From NCBI RefSeq assembly GCF_020509005.1, contig NC_063020.1:1984001-2048000 (forward strand): DNA of 64,000 nt, in the 5' to 3' direction. The DNA is from Fulvia fulva (taxonomy: Eukaryota > Ascomycota > Dothideomycetes > Mycosphaerellales > Mycosphaerellaceae). Below are positions 46,341 through 59,299 of this stretch, in pieces. The notes under the pieces were generated by a model. That model made no database searches. It saw only the letters and a program-made list of their open reading frames with translations, and was not told the DNA's origin. Position 1 is the first letter of the stretch, and the number at the start of each line of letters is the position of its first letter. A program made the position numbers and the translations under genes.

Positions 46341-49300
46341 GATAGATAGATTTGTTATTCCCCTATTCTAGGACCCTATCCGGCCTATATAGGTATATAT
46401 CTATTGTTATATATAAAGGGAAACCCGAATAGGTGAAAACCCTTCCCGCCCCCGACTACTCCTTATCTAGATTAGCTTTCCCTCTAAACGTACGTAGTCT
46501 ATATCACTACCCCGTTAGCCCCCGCTCCTAGCCGGTCTCGTCGCGCTACGTCGTATCCTCTCTTCCTATACTGCTCCTACTAGGCGGTACTGTTCTAGCT
46601 AGCCCTTCTCTAGTATCTAGTTCGTAATACGCCGTAGGTCTTTAGCGTTGTTAAGAAGTGCCCTAATCGTCCGGTTCCTCGCCTTTACTATCTACTCCCC
46701 CCTTCCTAGCGACTACCTCGGACAGACGAGGAGTACGTGCCGTACGTTCTAGGAGCGATAGCCGTAGGGGCAGCTAGTATTCGTGTATCCTAGAACCTTC
46801 CTCTATAATAGGTACCTCTAGAGGCCGATGTGTTCGCTTCGTAGTTAGGTTGCTATACTACTCTATACCCTCGTAAGGCGGTAGTAGATAAGCTTCGGGG
46901 GGTACTTAACCGCGGATTTTGTAGCTAACTATTCCTTAGGTTGTCCCGCTAGCTAAGGGCGTCCACTATGCCCTACAACCTAGTTGTTCCACCTCTCTTT
47001 CTATAGTTGCTCTATAAACGATTTCTTACCTTCCTATTATATTACTAGCTGTTCGTCCCTTACCCGGTAGTTCGGCTCGTTTCCGGGTCGAATGCCCTTA
47101 TACGCTAGTACTGATTCGCGGGCCCTTACGACTACACTAGCGATGACCTTCTATACTAGGTACTATACCGACTTGCCTAAGTAGGAGGTCCGTAGTCCCT
47201 AGATATATAGGTCGATCGGCGGTATAGCGGTCTCGTACTTAAGCATCCTTATTAGTGTCGACTTATATGCCCCGGTGACCTTCCTTAGGCATTAGTTTTA
47301 GATCTTCGCTAGCGGCGCGACGAGTCCCTTCGATAGGTAGGCCCTCTCGCCTAAGGACCACACTTAGCTACTATAGGTAAGGACTGGCCGTATAATAGCC
47401 GTATATAGAAGTCGTGACTACCGGAAGTCCGCCCCCTATATAGACGTAGTGAGCCTCTAGTATAATGCTATATTCTGTTCAGCTTTCCGTAATATTGCCT
47501 ATACGTGCTTCCTCTACCGTAGCGCCGGGTCTACCTATAGTCCGAGGATCCTAAGCTGATTTGCCGGGTTAGTCGTATGCCCCTATATCTAGATAGAAGC
47601 TTATATATTATAGAACCGTGGCCGGCGCGTAAAGTGTATTAGATTGTACTTTTCTAGGGCAAACCGAGCCCCGTGCCTCCTAGCCTAGTCCTCGCAGATC
47701 TTGTGCTTCTCTTCTAGTAGCCTATAGTTCTCCTTAGTCGAGGAAGACTACGCTAGGATGTTTATGTCGTCTATAAAGCCGCTCGTAGCGGTGTTCTAGG
47801 GTTCTAGGGCTGGGAGCAGCGTCGCTATAAAGAAGAGGAACAGAATAGGTACTAGCGTTAAGCCTTACGGGATTCTAGTATAGACTGCTTAAAATAGGCT
47901 TCTATACTAGCCGACTAGGATCGACGTACTACGGTTTTAGAGGTAGGACCGTACGAAGTTAACAAGCCACTTAGGGAGTCCTTTCGACCTTAGGATATAG
48001 AGAAGCCGCGGGTATAACACGTAGTCGAAGGCTCCCGATATATCTAGGCTAAGTAAGGAAGCCACCTTGTCCCTATTCTTATACTAGATAGCCTTTACCT
48101 AAGAGGTGATAAGTTCTATCGCGGATAGCGTCGATCGCTATAGGCGCGTACCTATCTAGGTGTCCGGGAGTAGGGAGTGTTTCTCTACCGCCTCGGAGAG
48201 TCTCGTTATAACTAGCTTCTTAAGCGCCTTCCTAAGAGTGTTAAGGAGCGCAATTGGGCGGTACGACTTCACCTACGTATAGTCTTCCTTCTACGGCTTA
48301 CGTAGGACCACTATCGTCGATTGTTTAAAAGCTATCGGGTGGTATCCGGTCTATAGGTAGGCGTTAAAGATCGCTATAACTGCTAGGGCTAGTTGATCTC
48401 TACACTTCTTTAGTAGCTCGTTTAGGATCCTATCCGGCCCCGGGGCTTTCTTCGCCGGTAACTTCCTTAGCACAGCGGTAACTTCTCCCTCGGACACCTC
48501 CTATTAGACCGCGATGCTAGGGGCTAGGGGAGTAGAGCTGTTTATGTCGCTTAGATTAGCCTCGACTAGGGGTAGGAAGAACTTACTAGCTAGTAGACGC
48601 GCCTTGGCCTCGGGGTCGCTAACCGGGCTACTAGGCGATTATAGCGCTAGGATAGAGAAGGAGGGGCCCTATATAGGGTCCTGTCGGGCCCATTTCGCTA
48701 GCTTCTATATCCTCTCTAGCTTGCCGGCGATTTCTTCTACTATAGCCCTCTAGCCGACTGCTTTCTCCCTCCGTATTATAGCTTTCTTCTATTAGTATAC
48801 CTCCCTATATACGTTCTAGGCCTCCTCGCTATAGCTACTCGTCCACACCCGGCGGGCTCTCCTTACTTCTCTTACTACCGTAGTACACTCCGGCGTCTAG
48901 TATAGTTTAGACTATGTCGTTAGTTAGGTAAGCGGAACGTGAAGTAAGGTCGCTTTTCTTATTTCGTCTATCAACCACTAGACTACTTCGTCTATCTCGT
49001 CTTTACTATTGTATTGCTACTACGCGATCTAGACTAGCCTCTTAGAGTTATCGAGGTACGCCTAGATGTTGGCCTAGTAGGCCTTTCCCTAGTTTGGCTT
49101 AGGGGTTCTCGCTAGTATACGTTGTATCTATGTCGTAATAGAGGTCCTGACTAGCATATAGTCTAACGACGCCTCGAGTTTATGTTCGATCCTATAGTAG
49201 GTTACCGTATAGTAGTAGCTATCTAAGATCTAGGAGAGGTCGATCGTGCCTTAGAGTCCCCCTCTCTTCTAGGTGCCTAGGTCCTTCGGGGTATTAAGGG

Positions 49301-50194
49301 CAATTGCGTTGCTCGCCATTAAGTCGAGTACTTCGTCGGCTATAGGGTGCGGCTATATAAGGCTTTCCTAGGAAGGGTAGTGTATATTGAAGTCTCCTAC
49401 TACGATGTAGCACCCTTGTCTCTTAAGCGTACTATCTAGGTGTCTATAGACCCCTAGGTCGCGGCTAGACCTCGAGGCTAGCGGTTGTATATATAGGTTG
49501 TGTATCTAGGTGCTACCTACGTAGAGAGAGGTAATATCGCCCCCGCCTTCTTCGTCTACGTAGTACACTACCTCCTAGTCGGATTCTAGTATGTTCTTAC
49601 TAACATAGAAGTACGTACGGGGTCTACCGTCTCCTCGTAGGCATGTCGTATAGCCTAGTAACTTATAGGTCGTTAGTCTCTTATAGTGCGGGTTAATCTA
49701 TAGCTCCTAGATTATAAGGACGTAGTGGACGCGCGGGTCCGCCTCGTGTAGGAAATGGTTCTGGACTATATCCTTGCTATAGTTAACGTTATACTAGATG
49801 ATGCTAAGCGTGTCGAGGCTAGTTATCGGTATCGACAATCATTTCCTCTATATCGTCCTATGTCCTACTGCCCTATACGTCCTAGTCTACGCCTATCGGC
49901 TATATACTAAAGGGGAGCCGGGCCTAGTTAGATTCCCTCGCCGTAGCTAGTAGAGCACGTGGCCTCCCGTACGCCCTAGGCTACGCATCCTTTATATCGT
50001 TCTCGGCCCTAGGGCGCTTATACCCGACCGCCGCTAGTTAGTTCCGGTATAGGCTAGCCTTACGGTCGCCGTAGAATCTTAGGGCGACGGTTCTGTTTGT
50101 GATTGCCTTGTTTTTCGCTAGTTTCCGCTATAGGCATTCCGTACTATACGATAGGTAGTGCCCCGGATAGTTCGCGTACCGTCTCGTAGTCGAT
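46341..50194 (-). mobile_element. L4: LINE with truncated 5' end, inserted in gypsy-3 integrase
   Basis: Minus-strand member of the L2 family with GATA tail at the left. It ends on the right within ORF1, directly after the CCHC region (cgtaccgtctcgtagtcgat), where L2 continues for about 1.1 kb more. EN (GDFN near 49370) and RT (FI/VDDINIL near 47760) boxes are recognisable. Moderately to heavily RIP-mutated. It shares one target duplication with the foreign piece 50195-51272. Confidence 0.88.
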
Positions 50195-51272
50195 TAAGGA
50201 AGGAATCGTATTTAGTAAGCTAGCTACGAGATAAGGTAACAAGTCTTAACCGCGCTTTCCTACTTATCTAGTACTACCGTGTAGCCTCGTTTCGAGAGGT
50301 TAGCCCGGAGCAAAAGCTTCCCTCTACGCCCTCCCTCCCTATTTACACCTTAAGCCAATATCTACCTCTATAGGCCTAAGCCCTTTAGTGCTCTCTATTG
50401 ACCGACATACGTATCCGTCCTCTCGGGCTATATAGATAGTGTTAGCCGTCGCTACTAGTATATACTACGCCCTAGGTTTTGACGCCCTTCGCGTTACCGT
50501 AGCCTATCTCTAGAAAGCAGCCGTCTATGCCTCGTAGGTTTGCTCGGGGCACACACTACGCCGGGTAGCGTACTCCTTACGTTTCTACCTACTAACTAAT
50601 ATAAAGTTCCTTATCGCCCTGCCCTCGATCCTCCCCGATTATAGAACTAATCCACTTGTATTATACGTCTTTTCCCCGTCCTAATAGCCGTCTTTTCCTT
50701 GCTTAGGCTATCGTCTTTTCCTCGTCGCAATCTACTATGTCAGACTAGGTGCGTTATGTAGCGGGATAGGTAGTGCCTTAGGCAAAACCCTCGTTCCTAT
50801 ACCGGGTGTTTAATAGGCCCTTATAGGCTTCGTCGCGTGTCTACCTACCCACCGTATTGCCCGCTAGTAAACACTAGATTGTTTCGTAGTCCGCTCGACG
50901 CCGTTGTATAGTCCGCTTAGTTGTTGTTCTATAGTCCGCTCGTCTAATGTTCGTCGCTTAGCCCGCTCGGTTTACGGTCTCCGGAGGTGAAAATTCTATA
51001 CTTATACTAGAGGTGTCCTATCGAGCGTATAGGCCACGGTTCCGCGCCCTTCTTATACGTAGAAAGAAGAGGGACTCGCTCCCGACACGAGTACACGCTC
51101 GTCGGATAGTTTTTATACCCGTTTTGCTAGTAGTCCTCTATTCGCCGCGGCTTCGCCTACGTTACGCGCCCGTCGCGCCTACGACGCTCTAGCGTAAGAA
51201 TACTTGGCTCTCTCGTAGCTAGACGAGAGGTTCGTAGCCGACACTACGTACAGGTGATTCTCGTCGTCGACT
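50195..51272 (-). other. X: foreign 1.08-kb segment fused to L4
   Basis: Not LINE and not gypsy sequence. It contains a 23-bp period repeat (cgtcttttcc at 50666, 50689 and 50712) and four agtccgctcg-like boxes (50888, 50910, 50933, 50960). No protein domain was recognised. On the minus strand a tataaaaa box occurs near 51108. Composition is partly RIP-affected. Its right edge meets the target duplication exactly, so it entered together with L4. Confidence 0.7.
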
Positions 51273-51286
51273 AGGACCGGTATATA
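51273..51286. repeat. Right target duplication of the L4-X insertion
   Basis: aggaccggtatata; gypsy-3 integrase resumes with atcccg, as in gypsy-1. Confidence 0.9.
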
Positions 51287-52458
51287 ATCCCGTGCTAGAG
51301 TATAACCGTAAAGGAGACTACTCGCTTATTCTACGAATTCGTCTAGCGCTTTTAAGGCCTCCCGGATAGTATCACCTCTAATAGAGGCTCCTAGTTTATC
51401 TCGTACTTCTAGAAGCGTCTATATACTATCCTAGGTTTTAAGTATAACCTCTCGACTAGTTTTTAGCTATAGACCGACGGCTAGACCAAAATTACGAACG
51501 CTATCCTCGAGTAGGTCCTTCGTTACTTCGTCGACTACTACTAGAAGGATTGGCCTTAGTATATCCCTACGGTAGAGTTCGCTACTCGTAACTAGGACTC
51601 GGAGACTACTAGCTACTCTCCCTTCTATACTACGAGAGGTTACTACCCTCGTATAGGTATAGAACTAGAAGAGCCTCTCCCGCCTACCGAAGACGTAAAC
51701 GAGTAAGTAGTAGACGAGTTCGCTACTATACTCTTATAGATCTATAAAGAAGTCTACGACGAGATAGTATACGTATAAGCGATCTACGAGGATTAAGCTA
51801 ATCGTCGTCGCTAGCTAGCTCCCGACTACTAAGTAGGCGATATAGTCTACCTTAACTCTAAGAACATTAAGACGGACCGCCCCTCTAAGAAGCTAAGCTA
51901 GAAGAACCTAGGTCCTTTTGAGATTACCGAGCGTATTAGTTTATACGCCTACCGTCTAGCTCTTCCTACGAACATAAAGATCTACGACGTCTTCTATCCC
52001 GTATACCTTCGGCCGTTAGCTAAGGACCTATTCCTGAACTAAAACTAAGATATACTAGGTCCTCCCGATAAAGTAGAAGTCGACGAGCCTATTAACCTAC
52101 CTTCTAACGACTATACCGTCCGTAAGATCCGGGGAATCCGCGTAGAGCCTAACGATATTAAAGGGCTACCGCCGATTAAGTATAAAGTCGAATAGTATAG
52201 TTACCCTAAGTAGGATATCTTATAGGAACCTATCTAATATATTATCTTTAATCGTTAAGTAATCGAAGAATACTACGCCCGCGTAGACGGCCTAGAGGTT
52301 AATATCGGTAGGCTTTTCGAATCTAAGCTCTTCGACGGGGCTTACTAATAGTATATCGACTATAATATTAGGCCTAGGCCTAGTACTAAAGCTGAACATC
52401 CTCGATATATAGAACTACTACGGCTTCGTAGGAACTTAGCTTTGTTTAGGGGGGCTGC
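51287..52458 (+). pseudogene. Gypsy-3 integrase, chromodomain and polypurine tract
   Basis: Continues the integrase (DSITSNRG-type core near 51370) through the chromodomain-like end near 52120-52340, matching gypsy-1 16483-17653, then aggggggc before the 3' LTR. RIP stops throughout. Confidence 0.78.
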
Positions 52459-52977
52459 TATTATAGTCTCCCTATAGAGTATATAGAAGGTAGGGATAGA
52501 AGAGCCTTAGAGTACTTAGAAGTCGTTAAGAAGTAAAAGTCTAGCTTAGTATATAAGCGCTAAGAATTATATACCCCGTATTATTCACTACGGGACCTAG
52601 CCCTCTAAGATCACTACTATACTAACCCTTAATAGATTTACTTCGGCTCGTAACTATATAACTTACGGTACTCCCGCGAGCACCCGCGACTACGCTAGAC
52701 CCTAGAAGAAGTACGTAGAAGACTCGGAACGTAGGGTAGGTTAGAATAAGGTTTTGAGCAAAGCTACTAAGCGCGGCTTCGTACGGGTTAGCCCTATTAA
52801 TACGGGGACACGTACTCGCGAGGGTCGCGTATAAGTATCTAGCCTTCCCTAGGCCTCTCTTACTTTCTTCGTCTTTCGTTTTGTATAGCGATTATACTAT
52901 ACCCTTTATATCTATACTTTGTACCTACATTCTCGCTTTTACTCTTATATCTTATAGGCTAGGCTCTTGCCCTAACA
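52459..52977 (+). repeat. Gypsy-3 3' LTR, divergent
   Basis: 519 bp, tattatag...ccctaaca. Around 52578-52630 it differs from the 5' LTR by changes that are not CA/TG transitions (for example gtattattcac against gtaacatttac), so it is a different lineage. Confidence 0.85.
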
Positions 52978-54349
52978 TCTAACGAGGCCCTTATATAGCG
53001 GAAAGCACGAAAGCGCAAATACATTTAGTCTAGAGGGTCTCTAACCTTCGATAAGGCGTCGTAATAAATACCTCTAGAGGATACTAGGAGGTAGGAAGTA
53101 AGTAGAGAGTTGCTAGATAGTGTTCGGCTAGTACTAAGGCTACGACGCTATAAGCGATATAGCGAGTCGGGGCATAACGTACGTACCTATTAAGTAGACT
53201 CGCTAGATAGCGAAGAATCTAAAGAGGAATTGTCCTCCTAGTAACGATTCTATAGGATGTCGTCGTATTAAGATACTGTCGTAATCAAAGTAGAAGTAGT
53301 ATAGTTCTTAGCAAAAGTAGCCCGCTCGGTAGTATAGCCCGCTCGGTAGTAAAGCACGTTATATATAGTAGTTATAGCCTATTCGTTCCTCCGGAGTTAG
53401 AAGACAATCTAGATAAAGGTAAAATCTCGGTACGTACTCGTAGCGTATAGGCTTTCTACGGCTATATAGTAGCTAGTTACTTAGGAGACGAGAAGATATA
53501 TAAATTAGTAGCTCGTAACTATACTAGGCTAGTATAGACGACTAACTACCCTAGTAAGTAAGGGCGCGCCTAGTGACCCTAGGATAGCTTACGCGTAGGT
53601 ATATATACTTATCGGTCCGCGGGCCGTAAAATATATATAGTGATCCTAAAGATAATAAATCTGAAATTTTTAGATTTCTATATTTTCGCCTTATAGAGAG
53701 ATTCTTCGTAAATCCTAGCTTCCTACTAAGGTCGCCTCCTAACTATATATATCTTAGTAGTATCCCTATATACCCCCGCTACGTTATTAACCGTTAAAGG
53801 TTAAAGAGATTTGAAGCGCAAATTTTAGGGTCTAAAGAGGACCCTTAGCTCGTTAATATATCCTCCCCTATTACGAAACTGTCCCTAGTTTCACCTCTAC
53901 TACGCCTAATATAAACTAAGAAACTATACCTATAAGTTATACGTAAGAAAGGCGGATTCGGCGTCTAGTCAAGTAGTTAGTATAGAGATATTAAGGAGAT
54001 CGCAAGTTTATTCTATAAGGGGCTATAAAGGCTAAGTTAAGGTCTAGTCTTCGTAGTAAGCCTACTCTTAAATCGAGGATATAGCCTAGAAATCGGTCAA
54101 GCACGCTAGAAACTAGATAATAGAACTAGAAGCTAGTTAAATTAAGGTTAGAAACCAAAACTACTAAGTGAACTCCTTAGTAAAGGAGGCACGACTAGGA
54201 AGTAAGAGCCTCCTTCTAAGCATTTTACTAAAGGCCAATATATATCTATCGTACTAGTAAACTATAAGTTAGGGAACTCCTTACGCCTAAAAAAAGAAAT
54301 AATGAAATCCTATCCCTCCTTTGACCTAAATATTAGTAAATTTGGCTAT
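52978..54349. other. Unassigned RIP-mutated sequence with GCCCGCTCGG repeats
   Basis: About 1.4 kb between gypsy-3 and the gypsy-4 integrase end. Two 17-bp tandem units agcccgctcggtagtat lie at 53319-53352, related to boxes in segment X. The plus strand near 53390-53560 gives a protein-like text with stops only at TAA/TAG/TGA sites, not assigned. The right part may contain the gypsy-4 3' UTR and LTR. Confidence 0.4.
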
Positions 54350-54589
54350 CTCCTACGTAGTAAGGTTATAAGGCCGTACCTATAGTCTCGCCGGCTTAGA
54401 TTCTAGTTCCGGAAGTGTAGTAGCTCTATTAATACCTATTAGAAGTATATCGTCATCCTCTTCGTCGTTAGATTCGGACGTAGTAGGTCTATTCTTATTC
54501 GGAAGATCGCCTTTTTCGATATTCGCGACATTAACCCTATCCTCTAGCGCTATAATGTTTTTAGCTTTAGGAAGATCAAGCTCCGGGTC

Positions 54590-55700
54590 CGGTCTTAACT
54601 ATAGGATTAGCTTTAGGTTCTCTCGGGCTTATATACCCTTTAACCTCGTACTATTAAGCTCTTCGAGGACGTATATACTAAGCCCCGAGTACACCTTAGC
54701 TATACGATACGGCCTAAGCTAGCGGTACCTAATCTTTCTAGATAGGTCATCCTTATATAGCTTGTCGAACTTAACTATAAGATCTCCGACCTAGAACCCC
54801 TAGAAGTTAATACTACGTTTAGTATCGAAGTATTCCTTACTTAGGGTACGAAGCCTTACTCTTCGTAACTATAACTCCTAAAGACTTATGTCCCGTACCT
54901 ATAACTAACGCGCCCGAATAGCTAACAGCTCCTCCGTTAATCTAATAGATCCCTATTTATAGTTCGCCTATATCGGGTATTCTACCTCGATCGGAAGAAT
55001 AATACGATAGCTATATAGGACCTCCGCCGGCGTTATACCCGTAATTCTAGATACCGTAGTTCTATTAGCCTAAAGTACCGTAGTAATCTATCGTTCCTAG
55101 GATTTATAGGTGTTCTTAGTAAGCTTAGCTAATATAGCTAGAACAGGTCGATGTCCTACTTCTATAGTTATATTTAACTACGGATAGTAGGGTAAGATCC
55201 GGATGTGCTTAATACCTATACTAATAAGCATCCTCTCTACCTCCCCTTTGTTAATACTAGCGTTATTAAGCACAATCTTATAGTAGTATCTATACCGGCT
55301 AAATACTATCTCGTATAAGAACTTAGTAATTACCCGCGAATTTAGAGGCTTCCGTACGACCTTCGCCTTAATTCACCTACTTAGAGCTTCTCGGGCAATA
55401 GGTAAGTACCCGTTTCTATATACGTAGACAAGATCGTAGTACTACCTCTCTCCTATAACCTACTAAGTCGAAAAGTACATTTCTCCTACTCTCTAGTTAC
55501 CTTCGCAAAAGTTATAAGGTGTATAAGTCCTTACCTAATTCGATACGTCGGAGAAGTAGCCCTCCTAGTAATACCGGCTAGTAATAAGATTATATACTAG
55601 CTCTATACTCCGGTAACTATACTTTTCGTAATAGTGTATCACGATCTCTTTCTAAGTATTATTATCGTCTACTACTAGCTGTATCGGTGTTACCCTTCGC
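54590..55700 (-). pseudogene. Gypsy-4 integrase remnant
   Basis: The HHCC finger near 55540-55660 reads IHYYEKYSYRSIELVYNLI, with His and Cys partly turned to Tyr. The core shows KIVLNNASINKGEVERML near 55260 (Asp to Asn) and YYPQLNITIEVGHRP near 55165-55210. The C-terminal GPY-like part reads KIRYRQLRPYRIAKVYSG near 54700. Confidence 0.78.
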
Positions 55701-56499
55701 CGCTAATAAAACAAGAGCTTGTCTCTTAAGTAGTACCGAGGACTCTTCTTAACGAGGTTTCGATACTTAGCCCGGGTGACCCCTTCCGGTCGTGTCCGAT
55801 ATTCTAGAATATAAGCTATAAGCTCGGAATTGTTACTATACTAGTATTCGAGGAGTCGTTTACGCTCTAGGATAACGGGAAAAGTATTAACTAGCTCGGC
55901 GTAACGGAAGAATTTGTCGTTAATTATCTTATTAATATTATCGTTAGATTCCGTAAGCTCCTTAGCTATAGGTAGTTTACGAGATAGTGTATCCGGTCCG
56001 GAGTGCTTCTTCCTATCGACATACCTTACTTTAAAGGTAAATAGCCGGATCTAAGTAACCTACCTTACTATTATAGAGTTTAGAATGTCGGATACTAGCC
56101 GATTTAACTACTATACTAGCGTTTTAGTATCAACTTCGAGGATAAAGTCTACTCCTACGAGGTAGCGCTACACCTTCTTAAGGCTCTTTAGTACTCCGAG
56201 GTACTCCCGCTTTCCTATATCGTACTTAGCCTCGTTTACGTTCTAGGTACCGCTCTTATACCTTACCGGGTGTCTTCGTCGAGTATTATCTAGTAATTCC
56301 TACGATATTATATAACCCTACCTAATACTACTCGTGTTAATAGAAACGAAGATCCTACTAGCTCCTAGGGCGTAGGAGATAGTTACTAACGCTAGTACTA
56401 TTACTAAGAATCTTACTAGGTTCTCTTTCGAGAACTGCTTATTCTTAGTCTAGATAAACTTGACGTCCTTTCTTAAAAGCTTATATATTAGCCGAGCGA

Positions 56500-57300
56500 C
56501 GATTACGAACTAGCGGATATAAATCCGGAAGTAAATATAGATCCTAATATAAACTCGAACGTCCTTTTCGTACTTTAGGGTTAGCTAGTTCAAGATCTTA
56601 GCTACTACCTTAGGATCTAGATAGTAGCCGCTCGGGCTAGTAATATAGTCTACGATCTTGAGAGTCTTATAAAGCTACTACGACTTCTCCCCTATAACTA
56701 CCGCTCCGGCCCTCTCTAGGTCCGTAAGAATAAGATTAAGGGACATAATATATTCTACGACCTATCGTCGAAGGCTAGGCTGTACCTTAGCGTCACTATA
56801 GTCCTTAGTAGGACCTTTCACGCTAATATCGTTAAGAAATATTTTTGCTCGGTAAGACATATAGTCTATTAATACCTTAGTTACTACCCGTACGAACTAA
56901 GTAACTAAGTTCGTCGTACCCTATAGTAACGTTATATACCGTATAAGCCTAAGAGGCGTTATATAGGCCGTTAAATCTCGGCTACTTTCGTTAAGCCTAA
57001 TCTAGTCGTACCCCGAAAACAAGTCTACTAAAGAGGCTACTCTATACCTAGTAAAGTCTTCCGAGAACCCGTCCGTATCTAGGGGAATGTTCGTATCCCT
57101 TATTGTTACCTCGTTTAAGAGTATAGCGGAGTTAATTAACCTATATAGTATAGCTTTGCTATTTAGCTCGGCCTTCTTCGCTACTAAGAACTAAGCATTC
57201 GTATAAGTACCTTAACTATAGTTAAGAATTCTGTTCTTAATTCGAGCGCGGATTATCTATTCTATAATCGCTCGTAAGCTTAGGTATAACCGAATGTTCC
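56500..57300 (-). pseudogene. Gypsy-4 reverse transcriptase remnant
   Basis: LVDLFSGYD(Q)IRLNESSRDL at about 56985-57045 and IFLNDISVKGPTKDY at about 56800-56850 (first catalytic Asp changed to Asn), then a connection region with VRVYIRIYIYFRIYI. Stops TAG/TAA. Confidence 0.78.
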
Positions 57301-59299
57301 GCGCCTACTACGGTTTATACGTAATCGTTTTAATCTTCTAAGGAGGTATAATATTATGTCTAATCTACCGTATATAGCTAAAATCCTACGCTAGGACACC
57401 TTCTTAGTTTAAGAGCATTTTTTTAAATATCTATCTTTCCTTAGCCGAGAAAGCGATACTAACCTTAATACTAGCGAGCCTTTTAGGTATGATCCTCGAG
57501 CCGCGCTCGATACTAGAGAACTTTTTAATAAGATACCTCCTATCGAACGGGCCTTACCCTACTAGTATTAGAGATTCCTAGTAAAGGGCCTTCCGCTTCT
57601 AATCTATATTACTATCTACTTTCGACTAAGGCCTCTCGTAAACGCTCGTATTAATAGGTCTTTTCTTATTAGCTTTTCGCTTATATATAGTAAATATATA
57701 CGGTATCCTAATACCGGGTCTATATAACCCTACGTCTCGTTTCTAAGCCTCCCTATTAATCTAGCCCTATTTTAGGATCTCCGTACACTAGTTGCCCTAT
57801 ACGGAGTATATATATATAATGACCTACTCTCCTAGAGCGTTAGTAGTTACCTTAGCGCTTAAGTATTAGCGGTTCTCGAGTAGTTCTAGTAATTTCTTCG
57901 AATATAGGCTAAGGTCGAAGACATTTTCTCTTTATTATAATACGGAGCCGCCGTAGTTCTTAAAGTAGTCGAAGACAGTCGTGTCTATAGGCTTAGGGTT
58001 TAGCTTCGTTATACCTTCTTATTAATATCGATACGCCGTATTATTAGAACACTCCGCCCCTAATATATCTACTAAATTTTCCCCGACTAGACTCGAAAAG
58101 CGGACTTGTTTTAAAACCGGACTTCTGATGCTTATAGTAGGTTAACTACCGTAAATCAACCCGCGTTCGCTTTTTTCGAGGACTATAGAAGTTCTTTAAG
58201 AGTTTTGTACTTAGTACCTATAATAGCCGTGAATATTATACTTTTACCTTTCCTACTAGTAATTATTCCCTCCTATAATCTATCGTCGTAGTTACGGCCT
58301 ATTAGTCGTACCTTCCTATACTAAGGGCGGCTAAGGATCGTAGGCGAATCTAGATAAGCGGAGACAAACATGTCGATCTAGTAGTATATACTAAATACCT
58401 AAGTATTAAGCTTTAAAATTACCCCCTTAAACTTTGCTCTTCTACTCGCTCCTCGAAAGGATAGGTAGGCGCTAGGTATAATAGGTAAGCCAAACTTATA
58501 TACTATCCTTAGGCTAATAACATTGACTTTAGATCCCTCGTTAAGTAAGGCTCGAGTCTAACCTTTACTAGTCCTAAGCTCGGTAACTACCTAAGGGCTA
58601 GGTACTATTATAAAATCGTCTAGTATACTAGAGAGACCGATCTTTTCAATATTCTCGTACAACTCGACGGTAGGGATAGTATCCTTACTATATAATATTG
58701 TTAAGAACATACCTATAAAGCAAGCTTAATAATTATCCCGAAAGACTTCTTCGTTAGCCTCTTCTTACTCGTCTTTATAGGTAGCGATATAACTTGTACG
58801 GACTTTAGTCCCTTCTTAGCTAGCTAACTTACGGACGGTAGTAAGCTTAGACTATAGATTAGGGGTATTTACTACTCTCCCGAATAAGGTAGTCTTAAAC
58901 TAGCGACTATAACGAAACTAGTCCCGGGTATTTACGTTTAGAAACGTAGTCTAAAGGATTTCATTAATCTAATAGGTCACTCCCTCCTCCTTAGTAACGG
59001 GCCTATCTCTAGTACCGTACTATCGGACGTAGTTATTAATCCTTATCGTCTTCGTATTCTATAGCCGTTTACGCTATATAAATAGGGTATTAATAGGCCC
59101 TACCGGCTATTCCGAGGGCGTAGACCTTGACTTAGCTCGAAGCTTAGGCGTCCTTCTTCTAAGAGTCTCCCCTAACGCTACCGTTAACTAGCTTCTACTA
59201 GCCCTAGAACCGGCGTCTCTTATTATCTCTACCTCCTACTAACCGAGTTCTTCCTACCGGATCTCCTCTTCGAGTTCTTATTATATAGCTTTAGCGGCC

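Larger units (their letters stand above)
41744..52977 (+). mobile_element. Gypsy-3: second copy of the gypsy-1 family, probably recombinant
   Basis: LTRs at 41744-42262 and 52459-52977 (519 bp each). The inside is nearly identical to gypsy-1 (gag 42263-43517, pol to about 52195), including the same 1-nt pol deletion (near 44936) and most RIP sites. The pol is split at 46340 by a LINE plus foreign DNA (46341-51272). Flanks do not match (gtaga at the left, tctaa at the right). The two LTRs differ at non-RIP positions, and the right flank is not the L3 sequence expected. Confidence 0.9.

Noticed and set aside
12404..54000. Absence of TGA as evidence for real reading frames in RIPed DNA
   Set aside because: RIP removes TG dinucleotides everywhere, so TGA is rare in all frames; only protein motifs were used to assign strand.
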